Positions 36,271 to 46,781 of a DNA stretch of 64,000 nucleotides are shown piece by piece. Position 1 is the stretch's first letter, and each line of letters starts with the position of its first letter. The notes under the pieces were generated by a model that saw only the letters and a list, made by a program, of their open reading frames with translations, made no database searches and was not told the origin of the DNA. The stretch spans positions 50,454 to 114,453 of the forward strand of contig CANNCW010000005.1 of assembly GCA_947503345.1 (NCBI GenBank). Reading direction: 5' to 3'. The translations under genes were made by a program, and so were the position numbers. Source of the stretch: an uncultured Kangiella sp. (GTDB taxonomy: Bacteria; Pseudomonadota; Gammaproteobacteria; Enterobacterales; Kangiellaceae).

Positions 36271-36970
36271 CAGCATGATGACACCTGAGCAGTTGCTTGG
36301 CCTAGAGCAATCGCACTTATTATCGATTGAGGACAATACTGAGCTTTTAGGGCAAAAATTTCAATGTCACCATGAAGCGTTAGTACCATTGGCAAAATTG
36401 ATTCGTCAATCTGAAATTGATGGCATTCCATTAAGAGTAGTCAGCAGTTATCGTTCATTTGATAATCAGCTCGCCATTTGGAATAAAAAATTCCATCAAG
36501 AAGTAGAACTGAATTTGCGCGATGGAAGCAAAGTAAACTCGCAAGATTTATTACCTGAAGAGCGCGTAAAAGCTATTTTGAATTATTCAGCCTTGCCGGG
36601 TACCAGTAGGCACCACTGGGGAACTGACTTTGATATTTTCGATGCCTGCTCAATCGATCAAGGTTATCATGTAAAACTTATGGAGCAAGAGTTTGAACCC
36701 AACGGTCCATGCGGAAACCTCCATGCTTGGTTAGAAGATAACCTAAAGGAATACGACTTCTTTAAACCTTATGCGGAAGATATGGGTGGAATTGCTTGTG
36801 AACCTTGGCATATAAGCTTTGCTCCAATTTCTAAAGCTGCTCTTCAGGAGTTCCCTTTCGAGCTTTTAAGAACAACTCTTGAGAATTCAACACTTGGCGG
36901 TAAAGAATTTATATTACCTAAACTAGAATCCATTGTTCATAAATACGTAAAGCGTATTTGTCAGGAGTAA
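36263..36970 (+). CDS. M15-family D-alanyl-D-alanine carboxypeptidase (VanY-like)
   Basis: A 235-aa cytoplasmic-looking protein without a signal peptide. The zinc site is [10 protein letters not shown] (SxHxxGxxxD) plus EPWHISF, and [17 protein letters not shown] provides the conserved SYR motif. M15B members trim stem peptides of the wall. The start is chosen as ATG 36263, inside the dapE 3' end. The lack of an export signal is odd for a wall enzyme; it may act on recycled muropeptides. Confidence 0.85.
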   Translation: MSNSMMTPEQLLGLEQSHLLSIEDNTELLGQKFQCHHEALVPLAKLIRQSEIDGIPLRVVSSYRSFDNQLAIWNKKFHQEVELNLRDGSKVNSQDLLPEERVKAILNYSALPGTSRHHWGTDFDIFDACSIDQGYHVKLMEQEFEPNGPCGNLHAWLEDNLKEYDFFKPYAEDMGGIACEPWHISFAPISKAALQEFPFELLRTTLENSTLGGKEFILPKLESIVHKYVKRICQE

Positions 36971-36972
36971 TT

Positions 36973-37110
36973 ATGTGGCAAGCAATTGGGGTTACTTTTA
37001 TCTGTTTCGCAATTATATTCTCAGGTATTTGGGCACTAAAGCGTTCGGCTAATAAATTTAAAATACCCAAAGGGGTAAAGCCACAACCATATCAAGATAA
37101 CGAAGATTAA
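36973..37110 (+). CDS. DUF2897-like small membrane protein
   Basis: A 45-aa gene: MWQAIGVTFICFAIIFSGIW is one membrane helix, followed by ALKRSANKFKIPKGVKP and an acidic end. The frame starts 3 bases after the peptidase stop with GGAG 8 bases upstream, and its TAA overlaps the next ATG by one base. The tight coupling supports a real gene. The resemblance is to DUF2897 small proteins of marine gammaproteobacteria, whose function is unknown. Confidence 0.7.
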   Translation: MWQAIGVTFICFAIIFSGIWALKRSANKFKIPKGVKPQPYQDNED

Positions 37111-38528
37111 TGACATCTAAACTTTCCAGAGTAGCATTTGTTTTTGGTCCCTTGTTGGGCTTATTTGTGTTTAGTTTGATGTCGCAGAACGATTTCAGTT
37201 CGGGAGCCTCCATTACCGCTGGCGTAACCACACTTTGTGCAGTTTGGTGGATATTTGAACCCATTCCTATTCCCGCAACCTCGCTTATTCCAATAGCATT
37301 ATTTCCCTTATTTGGTGTTTTATCCGCAGATCAAGTCGCTAGCGCTTACGGTCACTGGTTAATATTACTGTTACTAGGTGGGTTCATTTTATCCACAGCT
37401 TTAGAAAAAAGTGGCTCTCATAAACGTTTAGCTCTAGGAATGATAAATCTTGTGGGTGGGCAATCTGAAAAACGTCTAATTTTAGGCTTTATGATAGCTA
37501 GCGCAGGGTTAAGTATGTGGATTTCAAACACTGCCACAACTTTAATGCTACTACCCGTAGCTATTGCTATCATTCAAAATGCCGAATCTTCTTATCAAGA
37601 TAAAAAACAACTAACCCTTTTTGCTACAGCACTAATTTTAGGCTTAGGTTATTCAGCCAGCGTCGGTGGGATGGGCACACCTATCGGCACTCCACCTAAC
37701 GCGCTATTTTTAAGCACCTACAAAGATGCTACAGGTACCGAACTTTCATTTAGCGAATGGATGGGCTGGGCAGTTCCAGTTGTTGTGATTATGATTCCTG
37801 CAATTTGGCTCTGGCTAACTCGAAATTTAAAGACCGAACAAACTTTCACTATCCCAAGTTTAGGACAATGGCGAGCAGAAGAAAAAAGAACCTTATTAGT
37901 TTTCGTTATTACAGCTTTATTATGGATTTTTCGTAAAGCACCTTTCGGTGGCTGGAGTGAACTATTTAATTTAAAAACTGCTAATGATGCGTCCATAGCC
38001 ATCATTGCTGTAATTATCATGTTCATCATTCCTAATGGAAAAGTTATCAATGGCAAAAAAGAGAGATTACTCGATTGGCAAAGTGCTAATAAGATTCCTT
38101 GGGGAGTTTTATTATTATTCGCCGGAGGGATCACTATTGCTAAAGCTTTTACTGCTACGGGCTTAAGCGCATCACTCGGTGAATCTTTAGCTTTCTTATC
38201 GCAGCTACCAACAATTATCACTATTTTATTAATTTGTTTAATTGTCACCTTTTTGACAGAACTCACGAGTAACACTGCAACAACCGCGTTATTAATGCCT
38301 GTTCTTGCAGCTACAGGACAAGCAGCTAATATTGACCCAGCATTATTTATGGTTCCAGCCGCAATTAGTGCTAGCTGTGCCTTTATGCTCCCAGTAGCCA
38401 CAGGACCCAACGCGGTGATTTTTTCAAGTGAAAGGATAAAAGTAGACCAAATGGTCAGGAACGGATTTATTCTAAACTTAATAGCAGTGTTGGTGGTTAG
38501 CGTGGTTATTTATCTGAGCATCGCTTAG
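37110..38528 (+). CDS. SLC13/DASS-family anion symporter
   Basis: A 472-aa transporter with about 11-12 membrane segments. It has both sodium-binding SNT motifs (SNTATTLMLLPVAIA and TSNTATTALLMPVL) and the family C-terminal signature SCAFMLPVATGPNAVIFSS. DASS proteins import dicarboxylates or sulfate with sodium; GTPPNALFL fits a carboxylate carrier, but the substrate is inferred. It overlaps the small DUF2897 gene by one base. Confidence 0.9.
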   Translation: MTSKLSRVAFVFGPLLGLFVFSLMSQNDFSSGASITAGVTTLCAVWWIFEPIPIPATSLIPIALFPLFGVLSADQVASAYGHWLILLLLGGFILSTALEKSGSHKRLALGMINLVGGQSEKRLILGFMIASAGLSMWISNTATTLMLLPVAIAIIQNAESSYQDKKQLTLFATALILGLGYSASVGGMGTPIGTPPNALFLSTYKDATGTELSFSEWMGWAVPVVVIMIPAIWLWLTRNLKTEQTFTIPSLGQWRAEEKRTLLVFVITALLWIFRKAPFGGWSELFNLKTANDASIAIIAVIIMFIIPNGKVINGKKERLLDWQSANKIPWGVLLLFAGGITIAKAFTATGLSASLGESLAFLSQLPTIITILLICLIVTFLTELTSNTATTALLMPVLAATGQAANIDPALFMVPAAISASCAFMLPVATGPNAVIFSSERIKVDQMVRNGFILNLIAVLVVSVVIYLSIA

Positions 38529-38554
38529 ATAAACAATCACCCTATTTAAAATTA

Positions 38555-39295
38555 CTATTTATTTAAAAACCGTTTAAATATAGCTTTTGCTTCTTCAGTT
38601 TTTAGTAATTTAGAGAATTGAGCAATTTCTGCATCTATTACTGCATGAAGCTGTTCTTGTTCAGTTTTCATTAATGACTTAGTAGCCAATAAGGACTGCT
38701 GTGGTTTTTTCGCTAACGCTTCTGCTTTCTCGATTGCATAGCTCCAGTACTCTTCTTCAGGAACTATTTCATTTATTATTCCGCAATCTAAGGCCGTATC
38801 AGAATCAAAAGCATCACCAAACATTAATAGTTCAGATGCTTTAACATGACCTATTTGCTGGCGTAATAAATAGCTAGAACCGGCTTCCGCACACACTCCC
38901 AAGTTTACAAATGGTAAGCTAAAAACTGTATTATTGGTTGCATACACCAAGTCACAGTGTAGTAGTAATGTGGTCCCAATTCCAATAGCTGGACCCGAGA
39001 CTGCTGCAATCATTGGCTTTTTAATATCTACCAGCATATGTAATAAATTGGAAATTGGACTCCCCGGAGCAATAGCATCTTCATTTAAAAAGTCAGCAAT
39101 ATCGTTACCGGCACAAAAACAATTGTTGCCCCCTTTGAATAAGATTATGTGCACAGTTGGATCTTGTTCAGCATGAATCAAAGCTTCGACCAATGCAGTG
39201 TACATTTCAGTATTTAATGCATTTTTCTTGTCTTTTCGATGCAATTCGAGATGGAAAACACCTTTTTCTTCATAAAATTTTACAAAGCTACTCAT
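38555..39295 (-). CDS. Enoyl-CoA hydratase/isomerase family protein
   Basis: A 246-aa crotonase-fold protein. The oxyanion hole segments are FCAGNDIADF and AVSGPAIGIGTTLLLHCDLV, followed by LGVCAEAGSSYLL, where the Glu is in the usual place of catalytic Glu144, one of two in hydratases. It resembles the Eci/PaaG-like branch, so an isomerase role is as likely as hydratase. It is a stand-alone gene on the minus strand. Confidence 0.88.
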   Translation of the reverse strand: MSSFVKFYEEKGVFHLELHRKDKKNALNTEMYTALVEALIHAEQDPTVHIILFKGGNNCFCAGNDIADFLNEDAIAPGSPISNLLHMLVDIKKPMIAAVSGPAIGIGTTLLLHCDLVYATNNTVFSLPFVNLGVCAEAGSSYLLRQQIGHVKASELLMFGDAFDSDTALDCGIINEIVPEEEYWSYAIEKAEALAKKPQQSLLATKSLMKTEQEQLHAVIDAEIAQFSKLLKTEEAKAIFKRFLNK

Positions 39296-39413
39296 ATGCT
39301 AACTTTAATATTCCGAACAAAACCTTTAGGATGGTGTCATTATAACTATAAAAAGCAATCATACTAATAATTAGTTTGGCCCTGTATAAATAAGTTATAG
39401 ATACAAATTGACA

Positions 39414-40184
39414 ATGATTAAAATAGTTAAAGCCTTGAGCCTGCCTAAACTGGTATTTATTATCACAATAGTTGCCATTTGTTTAGCTAGCATTCTAAAT
39501 TACATTATCAGCATTTATCTAGATGGTGCTTTCACGATCAATGACTTTTGGCGTTCGTTTTTAATCCCATTATTTCTAGCTCCTTTTATTGCATGGCCAC
39601 TGGTCAAGATGACTTATCGGAGTATTGCTGTTGAAACTGAATTAAAACGCATCACCACATACGATCCTTTAACACAAGTATTTAGTCGAAACAGTTTTTT
39701 AAAAAAATCATTAACCATTTTTAATCAAGCAAAAAAAGACAATTCGGAATTTTCTTTGATGTTATTAGATGTGGATTTTTTCAAACGCGTCAATGATAGC
39801 TATGGACATGATGCAGGTGATTTTGTTTTAGCAAAATTAGGTTCCTTATTTCAAGATGTGCTTTTCAAAGATCATCTGTGTGGAAGATTAGGCGGAGAAG
39901 AATTTGCTATTACTATGCCTAAAATGGATATAAAGGATTCAGAGCAGTTTGCTAAACTTATTCATAGTAAATTGAATAATACTATTATTATTTATCATAA
40001 CATTGAGATCAAAATCACCATTAGTATTGGTATAACAACCTTTAATCATGATGAATTATCATTCAATGAACTTATAATTCAAGCCGATAAAGCCTTGTAT
40101 GAAGCGAAAAGATTAGGTAGAAATCAAACGGTTCTACATAATGTGAATCAAACTTTTAATGCTCAGCCTCAAACTTCTTCATAA
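39414..40184 (+). CDS. Membrane diguanylate cyclase (GGDEF)
   Basis: A 256-aa protein with two membrane helices (about 12-34 and 47-66) and a GGDEF domain: LLDVDFFKRVNDSYGHDAGD (metal site) and GRLGGEEFAI, an intact GGEEF. It should make c-di-GMP. The inhibitory I-site RxxD before the motif is absent (FKDH in its place), so feedback inhibition through that site is unlikely. The last 29 bases overlap the 3' end of the convergent serC gene. Confidence 0.9.
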   Translation: MIKIVKALSLPKLVFIITIVAICLASILNYIISIYLDGAFTINDFWRSFLIPLFLAPFIAWPLVKMTYRSIAVETELKRITTYDPLTQVFSRNSFLKKSLTIFNQAKKDNSEFSLMLLDVDFFKRVNDSYGHDAGDFVLAKLGSLFQDVLFKDHLCGRLGGEEFAITMPKMDIKDSEQFAKLIHSKLNNTIIIYHNIEIKITISIGITTFNHDELSFNELIIQADKALYEAKRLGRNQTVLHNVNQTFNAQPQTSS

Positions 40185-41241
40185 AAGCTACTAACTGTTC
40201 AACACCTTCAAATGGCATTGCATTATAAATACTGGCTCGCATGCCTCCAAAATCTCTATGGCCTTTTAAAGCTATTAACCCTTGAGCCTTTGCTTGCTGT
40301 AAAAATTCAATATCCAGGTTTGATTCCGACAAAGTAAAGGCAACATTCATGATTGAGCGAGAATCAACTGCTACCGGTGAATGGTAAAAGGAAGAACCAT
40401 CAATATACTCATAAAGTAATTGAGCTTTTTGCTGATTCAGATTTTCCATAGTCTTAACACCACCCTGCTCTAGCAACCACTCAAAAACTAAACTTGCTAA
40501 ATAAATACCAAAACTTGGCGGGGTATTATAAAGAGAGCCATGCTTTGCCATTAGTGGATATTGATATAAGCTCGGCACTCTATTTGTATGCATTTGGTCA
40601 AATAGATCCTCTCGCACTATAACTAAAGTCATTCCCGACGGACCGATGTTCTTTTGTGCACCAGCATAAATCAATGCATATTTTTCAATATCAATCTCAC
40701 GCGACAATATGTCTGAGCACATATCACATACCAACTTCCCTTGATAAACTTCCGGCTCTTTATGAAATTGCACACCGACTATAGTTTCATTAGAGGTGTA
40801 GTGTAAGTATTTAGCATTATCTGCAAGCTTCCATTGATTTTCAGGCAAAATCGACAATCCATGCTCTGTTTGCTCATAAGCCGACTGCACATGAATATTA
40901 CCAAACCGCTTTGCTTCTTTGATCGCTTTTTTAGACCAATGGGCTTGCTCTAGATAATTCGCGGTATCATTAGTACCTAATAAATTCATAGGTACCATCG
41001 AAAATTGATGAGATGCACTACCATGCATAAATAGAACTTTGTAATGCTCAGGGATAGATAAAAGCTTGCGTAAATCCGTTTCTGCTTTGTCAATTAAAGA
41101 TTGGAACTCAGGTGTTCGATGACCAAACTCCATCACCGAACAACCATGACCGTTCCAATTTAATAGCTCTTTTTGGGCTTTTTCCAACACCTCGGTTGGT
41201 ATCGCAGCAGGACCCGCAGAAAAGTTAAAAGCCCTTTTCAT
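40156..41241 (-). CDS. serC: Phosphoserine aminotransferase
   Basis: Makes phosphoserine from 3-phosphohydroxypyruvate; also serves pyridoxal phosphate synthesis. The 361-aa protein has FNFSAGPAAIPTEVL at the start, GSASHQF for phosphate contact and the PLP lysine in YAGAQKNIGPSG (Lys197). It lies 6 bases after gyrA, the gyrA-serC order known in many gammaproteobacteria. Confidence 0.97.
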   Translation of the reverse strand: MKRAFNFSAGPAAIPTEVLEKAQKELLNWNGHGCSVMEFGHRTPEFQSLIDKAETDLRKLLSIPEHYKVLFMHGSASHQFSMVPMNLLGTNDTANYLEQAHWSKKAIKEAKRFGNIHVQSAYEQTEHGLSILPENQWKLADNAKYLHYTSNETIVGVQFHKEPEVYQGKLVCDMCSDILSREIDIEKYALIYAGAQKNIGPSGMTLVIVREDLFDQMHTNRVPSLYQYPLMAKHGSLYNTPPSFGIYLASLVFEWLLEQGGVKTMENLNQQKAQLLYEYIDGSSFYHSPVAVDSRSIMNVAFTLSESNLDIEFLQQAKAQGLIALKGHRDFGGMRASIYNAMPFEGVEQLVAFMKKFEAEH

Positions 41242-41247
41242 AGTCTA

Positions 41248-43857
41248 TTACTCTTCAGATGCTTCTTCGTTAGTTTCTTCAGTTGCAACCGATTCAGAAG
41301 ATTCTCCTTCCTCTAGATCTTCATCATCTTCTAACTCAACAATACGCTGCAACCCAACTAAAGTTTCACCTTCGTCTAACTTAATTAAGCGTACACCTTG
41401 AGTGTTACGACCCATTACCCGAATATCATCAACGCCAGTGCGGATCAAAGTACCGCCTTTGCTGATAAGCATAACTTCATCACCGTCAATCACTGGAACA
41501 GCGCTAACTACAGCACCATTACGCTCTGACATTTGAATCGAAATAACACCTTGGCCACCGCGACCACGTAATGGATGGTCGTCCATCGAGGTACGCTTAC
41601 CGTAACCATTTTCAGTAGCCGTCAAGATGGAACCATTTTCTTCTGCTACTACCATTGCAATAACTTTAGCATCATCAAATAAGCGAATACCACGAACACC
41701 TTTAGCTGTTCTTCCCATGGCACGTACATTAGCTTCGTCGAAACGAATCACTTTACCGGCGTCACTGAACATCATGACATGATTAGAACCATCGGTTTTT
41801 GCAACTCCAATTAATTCGTCATCATCCATAATGGTTAAGGCAATAATGCCGTTCGCACGTGGGCGCGAAAATTGCTCCAATGATGTTTTCTTGACGGTAC
41901 CATTTGCAGTAGCCATAAATACGTATTCATCTTCGTTGTATTCACGAATAGGTAAAATAGCGCTAATAGTCTCACCTTCTTCTAATGGCAATACATTAAC
42001 AATCGGTTTACCGCGCGAACCGCGGCCAGCATTTGGTAACTCAAACACTTTCAACCAATAAACTTTACCGCGCGAAGAGAAACAAAGAATCGTGTCGTGC
42101 GTCGAAGCTACCAATAACTTTTCAATAAAGTCTTCATTCTTCATTTTAGTCGCTGATTTACCACGACCACCACGACGTTGCGCTTTATATTCTGACAAGG
42201 CTTGGTACTTAACATAACCTTCGTGAGAAAGCGTTACCACCACATCTTCTTCGGTAATTAGATCGGCAATGGTTAAATCTAATTTGCTTTCTAAAATTTC
42301 AGAACGGCGCTCATCACCAAATTCATTTTTAACTTCATTAAGCTCTTCACGGATAACTTCTAATAAGCGGTCCGTATTAAGTAAAATGTGCAATAGCTCT
42401 TCAATTAAGCCCAATAGATCTTTGTACTCGCCAAGGATTTTATCGTGCTCTAAGCCTGTTAATTTATGTAAGCGCAAATCAAGAATGGCCTGGGCTTGGG
42501 CTTCAGATAATTTATAAACATCATCATGGAAGCCAAATTCAGCAGCCAAATTTTCTGGACGACAAGCTTCAGTACCCGCACGCGCTAACATTTCTGAAAC
42601 CTGGCCCGGTTTCCAGCCACGCGCAATCAATTCCGCTTTTGCTTCTTTTGGCGTTGGTGATTGTTTGATTAACTCAATCACTTCATCAATATTGGCTAAA
42701 GCAATTGCCAAACCTTCTAAAACGTGTGCTTTTTCGCGCGCTTTACGTAATTCAAATATTGTACGACGGGTTACGACTTCGCGACGATGAGTAACAAAAG
42801 CATCCAAAGCTTCTTTTAGATTAAATAGGCGCGGTTGACCATTGTCCAATGCAACCATATTAATACCAAAGACATTCTGCATTTGAGATTGAGCATAAAG
42901 ATTATTCAAGATAACCTCTGGCACTTCGCCTTTACGCAACTCAATCACCATCCGCATACCATCTTTATCAGATTCGTCGCGCAAACCAGTAATGCCATCA
43001 ATTTTCTTATCTTTAACCAACTCAGCAATCTTTTCTAACAAACGCGCTTTGTTAACTTGGTATGGTAATTCGGTAACAACAATGGAGTCTTTACCGTTAC
43101 GTTCATCAGTTTCGATATGATTACGGGCGCGCAAATAGATTTTGCCACGACCTGTGTTATAAGCATCAACAATTCCTGCGCGACCATTGATAATAGCCGC
43201 CGTTGGGAAGTCTGGGCCTTTGATGTATTCCATTAATTCAGAAATGGTAATGTCAGGGTTATCTATCAATGCTAAACAGCCATCAATCACTTCATTTAGA
43301 TTGTGTGGCGGAATATTTGTCGCCATACCAACCGCAATACCAGAAGAACCATTAACCAGTAAATTAGGTACTCTCGTTGGTAATACCGTTGGCTCAGATT
43401 CTGAACCATCATAGTTTTCTTCAAAATCTACGGTTTCTTTGTCTAAATCAGCTAATAATTGGTGCGCCATCTTGTCCATACGAACTTCCGTATAACGCAT
43501 CGCAGCAGGCGAATCACCATCAACCGAACCAAAGTTACCTTGACCATCAACTAGCATATAACGCAACGAAAATGGCTGCGCCATACGAACGATAGTATCG
43601 TAAACAGCTGTATCACCATGTGGGTGATATTTACCGATAACGTCACCAACAACACGTGCGGACTTTTTGTACGGTTTATTGAAGTCATTGCCCAACACAT
43701 CCATGGCGTAAAGTACCCTTCTGTGCACAGGTTTTAAGCCATCACGAACGTCAGGCAAAGCACGCCCCACGATCACACTCATGGCATAATCTAGATAGGA
43801 GTTTTTTAACTCATCTTCGATGTTGATTGGAAGAACTTCTTTGGCCACTTCACCCAT
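41248..43857 (-). CDS. gyrA: DNA gyrase subunit A
   Basis: The 869-aa breakage-reunion subunit. The active tyrosine is in [10 protein letters not shown] (Tyr122), the quinolone region reads [11 protein letters not shown], and the GyrA-box QRRGGRGK opens the C-terminal beta-pinwheel. Residue 83 is Thr, where E. coli has Ser; Asp87 is conserved. Thr83 is a natural variant in other wild-type bacteria, so it is not evidence of acquired resistance. The tail is a strongly acidic ~30-residue stretch, as in E. coli. Confidence 0.98.
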   Translation of the reverse strand: MGEVAKEVLPINIEDELKNSYLDYAMSVIVGRALPDVRDGLKPVHRRVLYAMDVLGNDFNKPYKKSARVVGDVIGKYHPHGDTAVYDTIVRMAQPFSLRYMLVDGQGNFGSVDGDSPAAMRYTEVRMDKMAHQLLADLDKETVDFEENYDGSESEPTVLPTRVPNLLVNGSSGIAVGMATNIPPHNLNEVIDGCLALIDNPDITISELMEYIKGPDFPTAAIINGRAGIVDAYNTGRGKIYLRARNHIETDERNGKDSIVVTELPYQVNKARLLEKIAELVKDKKIDGITGLRDESDKDGMRMVIELRKGEVPEVILNNLYAQSQMQNVFGINMVALDNGQPRLFNLKEALDAFVTHRREVVTRRTIFELRKAREKAHVLEGLAIALANIDEVIELIKQSPTPKEAKAELIARGWKPGQVSEMLARAGTEACRPENLAAEFGFHDDVYKLSEAQAQAILDLRLHKLTGLEHDKILGEYKDLLGLIEELLHILLNTDRLLEVIREELNEVKNEFGDERRSEILESKLDLTIADLITEEDVVVTLSHEGYVKYQALSEYKAQRRGGRGKSATKMKNEDFIEKLLVASTHDTILCFSSRGKVYWLKVFELPNAGRGSRGKPIVNVLPLEEGETISAILPIREYNEDEYVFMATANGTVKKTSLEQFSRPRANGIIALTIMDDDELIGVAKTDGSNHVMMFSDAGKVIRFDEANVRAMGRTAKGVRGIRLFDDAKVIAMVVAEENGSILTATENGYGKRTSMDDHPLRGRGGQGVISIQMSERNGAVVSAVPVIDGDEVMLISKGGTLIRTGVDDIRVMGRNTQGVRLIKLDEGETLVGLQRIVELEDDEDLEEGESSESVATEETNEEASEE

Positions 43858-44125
43858 TCTAAAAACCTTTATTTTTCAATATGTTATTTTGCTTGTTTAA
43901 ATTCTTTACAGCTTATACTTTGCCTTCTAAATTGCGATCAAAATATAGCCAAATATAAGCTCGAAATTATAACACAGCGACCTTTATCTAGCGATGTTTA
44001 ATAGCATAAATGTCCCCTTTTTTAGCGTTGAATAAACACCTTGAGTCCGCGATTTAAAATTCAATAACTTAGGGTTGAATTTAATGCTAAGATAGCTCAA
44101 AAGTTAACCACATATTTTGTTTTTC

Positions 44126-45397
44126 ATGCCTTTTGATTTACGAATAGATACCGCTCAAATTTTGGTCAACAAAAACAATCAGCCGCAATGGCTGAATGAG
44201 CAAAGCTTAATCATTGACAAAGGCCTTATTAAAGCTATAAGGCCTACTTCTGAAGTACCCAGTAGTGAGTCTTTCAGAAAGGTTGTACAGCTAAAAAAGC
44301 ATCGTGTATTCCCAAGCTTGCAGAACCATTTTTGTTCGCTAGGTGCGACTCTGTTGCAGCCTTATGGCCAAGGCTTACCTAACGCATTACGCCTACAAAA
44401 TCACTTAATGCCACTTGAACAAAGGTTTCTTAGTGAAGAATTAATAGAAGCTTCAGCTCTGATAGCCACGACACTGCTATATCGTCACGGCACCACGGCT
44501 GCATTTGATGTTTTTTGGCAACCTAATGTTTCAGCACAAATTTTCGAAAAATCTCCTCTAGATCTTAATATTGGAATCGCTTTAACTTCTAAAACCCATG
44601 TTTCAAACCATAGCTCACAAGATTTATTAGCTGCTGGCTTGCGCCTTATTGACCAGTACAAACATAGTAAAAATATACGCTTTAGCTTTTTTATCGAACA
44701 GCTTGAGACTTATGACCGTGTTTTTTTATCAAAACTCAGTGGTATTATTAATGAACTTGGCTTGCCATTAGTGGTACAAGGCTTAGCAGATAGCAAGACT
44801 TTTAAGCAACTTCTCTCTGCCGGTTTAATTTCACCAGAATTGGTTTTAGTAAATCCTCGCTCACTATTAAGACGCGAACAAGAACTCCTGGTTAAAGCAG
44901 GTGTTAAATTTATTTTGACGCCAACTGCATTAGCTAAACAAGGTGCTAAGGCCATACACTATCAAGATTTATCAAGCATCAATGCAAATATAGGTTTAGG
45001 CACTGATAATCTAAGCTCGGCTAATTTCAGTTTATTACATGAACTTAACTTTCTTAGCTTACAAACTAAATATTCAAGCAGATCAGCTAGCCAACTTAAC
45101 TCTACACAACTGCTGGAATTAGCTTTCAAAAACTCAATGAATGGTCAGGTTGGCTTGAACGAAGATCAGCATGCCACTTTCTGTGTTCAGCCAATATCCA
45201 AAGAATCTGCGCTCGTTAGTCATGATCCTTTTGAGCAAATGGTTTATACTGCGCCTCAAACAACTATTAGTCATTTATGGATTAATGGTGACTGTAAGTT
45301 GAATGACCATCAGTTAACCGACATTGATGAGTCATTAATACAAAAATCATTGCAACAATGGCAAACAAAATTTAATGAAGCGAGTAGCCGTCGATAA
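44126..45397 (+). CDS. MtaD-like amidohydrolase homologue lacking metal ligands (pseudoenzyme candidate)
   Basis: A 423-aa protein that aligns along its length with the MtaD family (methylthioadenosine/SAH deaminase): [80 protein letters not shown] and [10 protein letters not shown]. However, the HxH after the first motif is replaced by FxS, HxHE by QGLAD, and the later His by VNPRS; only the final Asp (GTD) remains. It sits where MtaD usually sits, directly upstream of ubiG (gap 5 bases). I chose the ATG at 44126 over a TTG three codons upstream. It is probably not a deaminase. Confidence 0.72.
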   Translation: MPFDLRIDTAQILVNKNNQPQWLNEQSLIIDKGLIKAIRPTSEVPSSESFRKVVQLKKHRVFPSLQNHFCSLGATLLQPYGQGLPNALRLQNHLMPLEQRFLSEELIEASALIATTLLYRHGTTAAFDVFWQPNVSAQIFEKSPLDLNIGIALTSKTHVSNHSSQDLLAAGLRLIDQYKHSKNIRFSFFIEQLETYDRVFLSKLSGIINELGLPLVVQGLADSKTFKQLLSAGLISPELVLVNPRSLLRREQELLVKAGVKFILTPTALAKQGAKAIHYQDLSSINANIGLGTDNLSSANFSLLHELNFLSLQTKYSSRSASQLNSTQLLELAFKNSMNGQVGLNEDQHATFCVQPISKESALVSHDPFEQMVYTAPQTTISHLWINGDCKLNDHQLTDIDESLIQKSLQQWQTKFNEASSRR

Positions 45398-45402
45398 TCG
45401 TT

Positions 45403-46107
45403 ATGAATACAAAAAATGTAGATCAACATGAAATTTCAAAATTTGAACAAATGGCTTCGCGCTGGTGGGATAAAGAAGGCGACTTCAAACCTTTACACGA
45501 CATTAACCCACTGCGTTTAAACTTTATTTTAGAACACAGCCAAGGGTTAAATGGCAAAAAAGTAATCGACATTGGTTGTGGTGGCGGGATCTTATCTGAA
45601 TCAATGGCTAGAGAAGGCGCACAAGTCACTGGCATTGATATGGGCGAAATGCCATTAGAAGTTGCCAAATTACACCTTTTAGAATCTAAGTTACAAGTAG
45701 ATTATCAACGCATTACTGCCGAAGAATTTGCTGAACAGCATGCAGGGACTTTTGACGTAGTTACTTGTCTTGAAATGTTAGAACACGTTCCTGATCCTGG
45801 CTCTGTCATCCAAGCTTGTCGAAAATTAGTAAAGCCCGACGGTCACGTTTTTTTCTCGACTATTAATCGCAACCCAAAAAGCTTTTTATTTGCCATAGTT
45901 GGTGCAGAATATTTATTACAAATGTTACCTAAAGGTACTCACGACTTTAAAAAGTTTATACGCCCTTCTGAGCTTGAAGCTTGGTCAAGAGATGCGAACT
46001 TACCTTTTAAGCATATGACAGGGATGCACTATAATCCATTAACTAAAAAGTATTGGTTAGGCGATAATGTCGACGTTAATTATCTAGTTCACTGTTTGCC
46101 AGAATAA
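45403..46107 (+). CDS. ubiG: Ubiquinone biosynthesis O-methyltransferase
   Basis: Performs both O-methylations of ubiquinone synthesis. The 234-aa protein has the UbiG start motif [20 protein letters not shown] and [11 protein letters not shown] motif [17 protein letters not shown] and the later [11 protein letters not shown]. It ends with [14 protein letters not shown]. Its stop overlaps the next ATG by one base. Confidence 0.97.
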   Translation: MNTKNVDQHEISKFEQMASRWWDKEGDFKPLHDINPLRLNFILEHSQGLNGKKVIDIGCGGGILSESMAREGAQVTGIDMGEMPLEVAKLHLLESKLQVDYQRITAEEFAEQHAGTFDVVTCLEMLEHVPDPGSVIQACRKLVKPDGHVFFSTINRNPKSFLFAIVGAEYLLQMLPKGTHDFKKFIRPSELEAWSRDANLPFKHMTGMHYNPLTKKYWLGDNVDVNYLVHCLPE

Positions 46108-46781
46108 TGTTTAAGCATCAAATAAAAGGGGTTTTCTTCGACCTAGATGGTACTTTAGTGGATACAGCGCCCGATATGGCACTAGCACTAAACTTACAAT
46201 TAGAAGCCCACGGAAAATCTACTTTAGACTATGAAGTCATTCGACCTTGGGTTTCACATGGTGCAGCAGCTTTGATTAAACTGGCCTTTAACATTGCTCC
46301 TACTGACAAAGATTTTGAAGGTTATCGTCAAGAATATCTAGATATTTATAGTAACAACCTTTGCATAAAAAGCCGTTTGTTTCCTTATATTGATAAGCTA
46401 TTGGGGTATTTTGAGTCAAACTCAATTAAATGGGGGGTTGTCACTAACAAACCCGAATTCCTTGCTTTGCCCTTATTAACATCACTTGGTTTAAAAGATC
46501 GCGCGGCTTCAATTGTATGCGGAGATACAATAAAGCCAAGCAAACCAAGTCCCGTACCGCTTTTCCTGGCTTGTAACCAAGCTCAACTGCCCTCTAATCA
46601 ATGCATCTACATAGGGGACGCGGAAAGAGATATACAAGCAGCAAAAGCCGCTAGCCAATTCTCAATTGCGGCAAATTACGGCTATTTAACTGAAAAAGAT
46701 AATATAAGGGAATGGGGTGCTGAGTTCATCGTTAATAATAGCAAAGATTTATATCATTACTTTTGTACAACAAACACCTAG
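46107..46781 (+). CDS. HAD phosphatase, Gph/MupP-like
   Basis: A 224-aa HAD subfamily IA protein: FFDLDGTLVDTAPDM (nucleophile Asp), VVTNKPE, GDTIKPSKPSPVP (Lys) and YIGDAERDIQAAKAA. In Pseudomonas the gene directly after ubiG encodes MupP, the MurNAc-6-phosphate phosphatase of wall recycling; in E. coli, Gph is in another context. Position favours MupP, but the motifs do not tell the two apart. The last four bases overlap the convergent EAL gene. Confidence 0.8.
   Translation: MFKHQIKGVFFDLDGTLVDTAPDMALALNLQLEAHGKSTLDYEVIRPWVSHGAAALIKLAFNIAPTDKDFEGYRQEYLDIYSNNLCIKSRLFPYIDKLLGYFESNSIKWGVVTNKPEFLALPLLTSLGLKDRAASIVCGDTIKPSKPSPVPLFLACNQAQLPSNQCIYIGDAERDIQAAKAASQFSIAANYGYLTEKDNIREWGAEFIVNNSKDLYHYFCTTNT

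Noticed and set aside
41248..43857. Thr at GyrA position 83 as quinolone resistance
   Set aside because: Thr83 is the wild-type residue in other bacteria; Asp87 is intact.
44126..45397. MtaD-like gene as a decayed pseudogene
   Set aside because: The frame is full length with no stop or frameshift and is tightly placed before ubiG, so it is more likely a functional protein with changed activity.
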